From NCBI GenBank assembly GCA_946478915.1, contig CAMLER010000088.1, positions 1 to 11,771 on the forward strand: a DNA stretch of 11,771 nucleotides. The letters run 5' to 3'. Position numbers and translations under genes: made by a program. The notes below the pieces were generated by a model. It was given only the letters and a program-made list of their open reading frames with translations, ran no database searches and was not told where the DNA came from. The first letter of the stretch is position 1. Each line of letters begins with the position of its first letter. Shown here piece by piece: positions 7,960 to 11,771 of the stretch. Origin of the DNA: an uncultured Chryseolinea sp. (GTDB taxonomy: Bacteria; Bacteroidota; Bacteroidia; Cytophagales; Cyclobacteriaceae).

Positions 7960-8865
7960 TCAATGCTTCTTATTCCGATATTCCAGCGGCGAAATCCCCA
8001 TGATCTTGGTGAACATGCGCGAGAAATAATATGGATCTTCTATTCCCAACTTGCCTGCTATTTCATTGATCCGAAGCGTTGTGAATTGAAGGTATTGACA
8101 AGCATGCTGAATTTTCAAGTGATTAAAATACACTACGGGAGAATAGCCGGTCTTCTTGCGAAATATATTGGAGTAGTGAGATACTGAAAGATTGACCGAT
8201 GAAGCAATCGCCTCAAGACTTAAAGGAGCCGTGAGATTATTCTGCATATACTCTATCGATATATCCACAGCATCCTTTTCAATGGTATGATGTGAGGAAG
8301 CGAACTTTTCAGCATATGTTAATGATATCAGAAAATAAGTGAACGTGGCACTGGTGTACAATAAATTGTCAAGGCTGTATCCGGATTCAAGATTTCGGTA
8401 GATAGAATCAAAAATCTTTATTCGCTCTTCAAGAAAAACGGTGTAGGTAGTAAACATCTTGTATTGCCTGGACAACAGAGATGTAAAGTACGCTGATTGC
8501 ACCCCTTTAAAATGCGCCCAATAAATAGTCCAGGGATTGTTTTCGTCCGCGCCATATTTGTGCGGCATATCCGCGGGTATGATGAGGAACTCATTTGGGT
8601 TCACGCTGAATTTCCCCGCGGGCAGTTCCAGCCAACCTTTCCCTTCAGTGCAATAAATAAGAATGTTTTGGGAGATTCCATTAACTCTCTCGCGGTAATG
8701 ATACTGCGCTCTCGGATAAAATCCGATGTCTGTGATATACATCGAATTAATTGCCGGCGTATACGCACAAACTTCCCTGATCTTCTTTGGTAACACGATG
8801 GCGCGTTGCCCGGCAAACCCTTCTCGTTTACGAATGACCTTATCGCTCGCTTCAATTTCCTTCAT
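7960..8865 (-). CDS. AraC family transcriptional regulator with cupin sensor domain
   Basis: 301-residue regulator. Residues about 40-170 form an AraC-type cupin ligand-binding domain (ILIYCTEGKGWLEL, FLIIPADMPHKYGADE, NPWTIYWAHFKG), and 200-300 form the two helix-turn-helix DNA-binding domain: LSLEAIASSVNLSVSHYSN for the first, INEIAGKLGIEDPYYFSRMF for the second, ending with the usual GISPLEYR. The frame stays open upstream to an ATG at 8988, but that start would run into the divergent DUF5107 gene; starting at 8865 gives MKEIEASDKV and a normal AraC-family length, and leaves an 87-nt divergent promoter gap. The gene lies upstream of and codirectional with the MFS sugar porter and divergent from the DUF5107 gene, so it most likely senses a sugar and controls both, plus itself. 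The ligand is unknown. Confidence 0.9.
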   Translation of the reverse strand: MKEIEASDKVIRKREGFAGQRAIVLPKKIREVCAYTPAINSMYITDIGFYPRAQYHYRERVNGISQNILIYCTEGKGWLELPAGKFSVNPNEFLIIPADMPHKYGADENNPWTIYWAHFKGVQSAYFTSLLSRQYKMFTTYTVFLEERIKIFDSIYRNLESGYSLDNLLYTSATFTYFLISLTYAEKFASSHHTIEKDAVDISIEYMQNNLTAPLSLEAIASSVNLSVSHYSNIFRKKTGYSPVVYFNHLKIQHACQYLQFTTLRINEIAGKLGIEDPYYFSRMFTKIMGISPLEYRNKKH

Positions 8866-8952
8866 AACATAATATTGTCCATCAAAACCAATATTAAGTC
8901 CATTACTCTTCAACTCCAAAGCTAATAAGTTTACTAAAAATAAACGTTTGAA
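8866..8952. promoter_or_regulatory. Divergent promoter region between araC-type gene and DUF5107 gene
   Basis: AT-rich 87-nt gap that must carry both promoters. For the - strand gene, TTG (8911-8913 in + coordinates) followed after 20 nt by TGGTTTTG (8883-8890) resembles the Bacteroidota -33/-7 promoter (TTG-N17-23-TAnnTTTG) with one mismatch, and leaves 17 nt to the ATG. For the + strand gene, TAAGTTTA (8926-8933) is a weak -7 candidate without a good -33 partner. Confidence 0.35.
8870..8896. promoter_or_regulatory. Candidate operator: TAATATTG-N11-CAATATTA
   Basis: Exact 8-bp inverted repeat (8870-8877 and 8889-8896), with half-site centres 19 bp apart. It lies 4 nt upstream of the chosen start of the AraC-type gene and overlaps that gene's candidate -7 element, a position suited to autoregulation. 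The high A/T content raises the chance-occurrence rate. Confidence 0.4.
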
Positions 8953-11771
8953 ATGAGAATGGATCTCGATGTCAAGCTCTGGGAGCAAAACGTTATCATT
9001 CCGACGTACGGTACCGGAAAAAAGGAAAAAAATCCAATGTTCCTTGAAAAACGGATCTACCAGGGAAGCAGCGGTGTCGTCTATCCCTACCCTGTCATTG
9101 AAAAAATTCTGGATGAAAAAAAAGATGAAACTTACACGGCGCTTTTCCTAGAAAACCAGTACCTCAGGATCATGATCCTGCCTGAGCTTGGCGGTCGCGT
9201 ACATATGGCGTACGATAAGATTAAACAGCGACACTTCATTTATTATAACCAGGTCGTCAAACCTGCCCTTGTCGGACTCACCGGGCCCTGGATTTCGGGA
9301 GGGATCGAATTCAACTGGCCTCAGCATCATCGTCCCAGTACATTTGACCCTATAGACTACTCAACCCAGGAAAATTTGGACGGAAGCAAAACGATATGGG
9401 TAAGCGAAGTCGAAAGAATGAATAGCACTAAGGGAATGGCAGGATTCACATTGTATCCTGACAAAGCATACCTTGAAGTCAATGTGAAATTGTTCAACAG
9501 AACTCCGTTTCCTCAAACCTTTTTGTGGTGGGCCAATCCTGCGGTAAAAGTTAATGACCATTACCAATCGATTTTCCCTCCGGATGTTCACGCGGTATTT
9601 GATCACGGGAAGCGGGATGTGTCGGAATTCCCCATTGCAAAGGGTACTTACTACAAGGTTGATTATTCACGCGGTGTAGATATATCGCGTTATAAAAATA
9701 TTCCTGTTCCGACATCATACATGGCGGCCAGATCCAAGTATGATTTTATCGGTGGTTACGAACACGACACAAGTGCAGGTATGCTACACGTTGCGGATCA
9801 TCATATCTCTCCTGGGAAAAAACAATGGACGTGGGGGAATGGCGAGTTCGGTCGTGCGTGGGACAAAAATCTCACGGATGATGATGGTCCCTACGTTGAA
9901 TTGATGGTGGGAGTTTTTACAGACAATCAACCTGATTTTTCCTGGATATCACCTTACGAAGAACGAAGCTTTAGCCAATACTTCATGCCGTACAGCGACG
10001 TAGGTGTTGTAAAAAATGCAACAAAGGATGCCATGGTAAACCTGGAGGTTTCCGATAAAGAAGTATCAGTTTTGCTCTATGCAACCGCAGTATATAAGGA
10101 TGCAACGGTCCAGCTAACACATGAAGGACAAACGATATGGGAGGAAAAAATTACGATAGCGCCAGCGTTGCCATACAAACACGTGCAACAACATTCCGGG
10201 ATACTCCAACACTATGCAGTGAAGGTGTCGGATGCCGGAGGAAGAGTTCTCGTTGCTTATCAACCTGAGGTTGATGCAGTCAAAAGCATTCCGCGTCCCG
10301 CTAATGCGCCGTTGCCCCCAAAAGAAATTGCCAGCGTGGAGGAATTGTACCTTACGGGACTTCACATTGAACAATACCGTCATGCAACTTTTCAGGCAAC
10401 TGATTATTACGCCGAAGCATTGAAGCGCGAACCTGACGATGTGAGAACAAATACTTCAATGGGGCTGTGGCTTTTAAGGCGAGGCCAGTTCAAAAGAGCA
10501 GAGGATCATTTTAATCGCGCCATCAGACGCCTCACGGAGCGAAATCCCAATCCATACGATTGTGAACCTTTTTATCACTTAGGCATTGCACTCATGATGC
10601 AGGGAAATAATGAACTTGCCTACGACATCCTGTTTCGATGCACCTGGAGTGCGCCCTGGCAGGATGCAGCATACCTACAGTTAGCCCGGCTTGCCTCAAT
10701 TAAAAAAGATTACAATTCTGCTCTCGAATTTGTCAATCGATCACTTCTTCGTAATCAACACAACCAAACAGCAAGGCACCTCAAGTGTTCCATCCTTCGG
10801 AAGCTCGGTTTGTTGGCGACAGCCCTGAGTTTGGCGAGAGAATCCGTCAATCTCGATCCATTCAGCATGGGTTGTCACTTTGAAATATTTCTAATACTGT
10901 CTGGTCAAGATCTTCACGAACAAGCGGAAGATACCCTCTTGCATATTAAGCGTACCATGCGAGGCAACGTTCATCACTACATCGAGTATGCCTGTGACTA
11001 TTTTCATTGCGGTTTGTATGTGGAAGCTACAGAATTCCTTTGGATTGCTATCGGAAATCGTGATGACGCGTATCCCATGCTATACTATTACCTGGGATAC
11101 CTTGCAAACAAAATTGGCAATACGCAACAAGCGCAGGAATACTGCGCCAAAGCATCGAAGATGAAACCGGACTATTGCTTTCCCAACAGAATTGAAGACG
11201 TCAGCGTACTGCAATTCGCGACGTCGATAAATCAGGATGCAAAAGCACACTTCTACCTTGGCAATTACTGGTACGCAAACCGACAGCATGAAAAGGCAGT
11301 CACTGAATGGGAAAATTCAGTTTTCAAAGACCAATATTTTCCGACAGCACATCGCAACCTTGCGCTTGCGTACCATAACAAACGAAGGGATTCGAAGATG
11401 GCGTTGGAAGCATTGGAACGTGCATTTGCGTTGGATCCATCAGATGCAAGAGTTTTGATGGAACTCGATCAATTACACAAAAGGCTCAATACATCTCCTA
11501 CTAAACGACTTCGCCTGCTCGAAGATAATTTATCGCTCACAGAGGAGCGCGACGATCTCTATCTGGAAAGAATAACACTCTGCAACCTGACCGATCAATT
11601 TGAAAAAGCAAAGGGTCTATTGGCGAAAAGATACTTTCATCCGTGGGAAGGTGGTGAAGGGAAAGTGACAGGGCAGCATGTAATCTGCTATGTAGAGCTC
11701 GCAAAGAAATATTATTTGGAAGGTAATTTTCATGACGCTCTAGATGCCCTGGGACAGGCTGAACATTATCC
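8953..11771 (+). CDS. DUF5107 domain / TPR repeat protein, 3'-partial
   Basis: 939 codons are open from the ATG at 8953 (a second ATG at 8959 is equally possible) to the window edge without a stop, so the C-terminus is missing. Residues about 45-360 are a DUF5107 domain, related in fold to galactose mutarotases: PELGGRV (77-83), GGIEFNWPQHHRP (116-128), HVADHH (279-284), WTWGNGEFGRAW (292-303) and PYVELMVG (313-320). Candidate catalytic residues by analogy are His125/His126, His283/His284 and Glu316, but no reaction is established for the domain. From about 464 to the edge there are tetratricopeptide repeats, for example TSMGLWLLRRGQFKRAEDHF and YLGNYWYANRQHEKAVTEWE, forming a helical scaffold. 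No signal peptide or membrane segment is seen, so it is probably cytoplasmic. It is divergent from the AraC-type gene and near a sugar importer, suggesting a role in handling the imported sugar. Confidence 0.92.
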   Translation, partial: MRMDLDVKLWEQNVIIPTYGTGKKEKNPMFLEKRIYQGSSGVVYPYPVIEKILDEKKDETYTALFLENQYLRIMILPELGGRVHMAYDKIKQRHFIYYNQVVKPALVGLTGPWISGGIEFNWPQHHRPSTFDPIDYSTQENLDGSKTIWVSEVERMNSTKGMAGFTLYPDKAYLEVNVKLFNRTPFPQTFLWWANPAVKVNDHYQSIFPPDVHAVFDHGKRDVSEFPIAKGTYYKVDYSRGVDISRYKNIPVPTSYMAARSKYDFIGGYEHDTSAGMLHVADHHISPGKKQWTWGNGEFGRAWDKNLTDDDGPYVELMVGVFTDNQPDFSWISPYEERSFSQYFMPYSDVGVVKNATKDAMVNLEVSDKEVSVLLYATAVYKDATVQLTHEGQTIWEEKITIAPALPYKHVQQHSGILQHYAVKVSDAGGRVLVAYQPEVDAVKSIPRPANAPLPPKEIASVEELYLTGLHIEQYRHATFQATDYYAEALKREPDDVRTNTSMGLWLLRRGQFKRAEDHFNRAIRRLTERNPNPYDCEPFYHLGIALMMQGNNELAYDILFRCTWSAPWQDAAYLQLARLASIKKDYNSALEFVNRSLLRNQHNQTARHLKCSILRKLGLLATALSLARESVNLDPFSMGCHFEIFLILSGQDLHEQAEDTLLHIKRTMRGNVHHYIEYACDYFHCGLYVEATEFLWIAIGNRDDAYPMLYYYLGYLANKIGNTQQAQEYCAKASKMKPDYCFPNRIEDVSVLQFATSINQDAKAHFYLGNYWYANRQHEKAVTEWENSVFKDQYFPTAHRNLALAYHNKRRDSKMALEALERAFALDPSDARVLMELDQLHKRLNTSPTKRLRLLEDNLSLTEERDDLYLERITLCNLTDQFEKAKGLLAKRYFHPWEGGEGKVTGQHVICYVELAKKYYLEGNFHDALDALGQAEHY

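Noticed and set aside
8866..8988. Longer N-terminus (41 more residues) for the AraC-type regulator
   Set aside because: It would overlap the start of the divergent DUF5107 gene and erase the only available promoter gap; family length fits the start at 8865.
8969..9151. 60-codon + strand open frame at the start of the DUF5107 gene
   Set aside because: It is in a different frame from the long conserved DUF5107 reading frame and has no family features.

Overview
The window looks like chromosomal DNA from a free-living, carbohydrate-scavenging member of the Bacteroidota, probably a Cytophagales/Chitinophagales-type soil or marine bacterium. The reasons are: ribosome-binding sites are mostly absent and A-rich leaders precede the start codons; a DUF5107-TPR protein sits beside an AraC regulator and a sugar-porter MFS gene; and DUF1549/DUF1553 and DUF1501 proteins are present in a form shared between Planctomycetes, Verrucomicrobia and Bacteroidota. 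Taxonomy is inferred from gene content only. There are no RNA genes, insertion sequences or CRISPR arrays.

Region 1 (1-6318, + strand) is a tight four-gene operon with gaps of 15, 22 and 15 nt. It encodes (i) a DUF1549-CBM6-like-DUF1553 cytochrome-type protein whose N-terminus lies upstream of the window, (ii) a DUF1501 protein with a Tat signal and possible lipobox, (iii) a Tat-exported TIM-barrel sugar isomerase/epimerase-like protein, and (iv) a four-TM DUF2231 protein fused to a monohaem cytochrome c domain and leucine-rich repeats. All four appear to act outside the cytoplasm. Two carry CxxCH haem motifs and one a carbohydrate-binding module. Together they suggest a periplasmic, cytochrome-linked machine that handles a sugar or glycan. 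The biochemical role of these DUFs is unknown.

Region 2 (6319-6540) is a convergent intergenic stretch. It has a likely terminator for the leftward MFS gene, two degenerate short repeats and an inverted repeat.

Region 3 (6541-8865, - strand) has a sugar/H+ symporter of the MFS sugar-porter family and, upstream in the same direction, an AraC-type regulator with a cupin sensor domain.

Region 4 (8953 to the window end, + strand) is a very long DUF5107-TPR protein, divergent from the regulator and cut off by the window edge. The 87-nt divergent gap and the 90-nt araC-MFS gap each contain a perfect inverted repeat with half-sites about two helical turns apart, which are plausible operators. The likely picture is a sugar-responsive unit (regulator, importer, DUF5107 protein) next to an extracytoplasmic glycan-processing operon.
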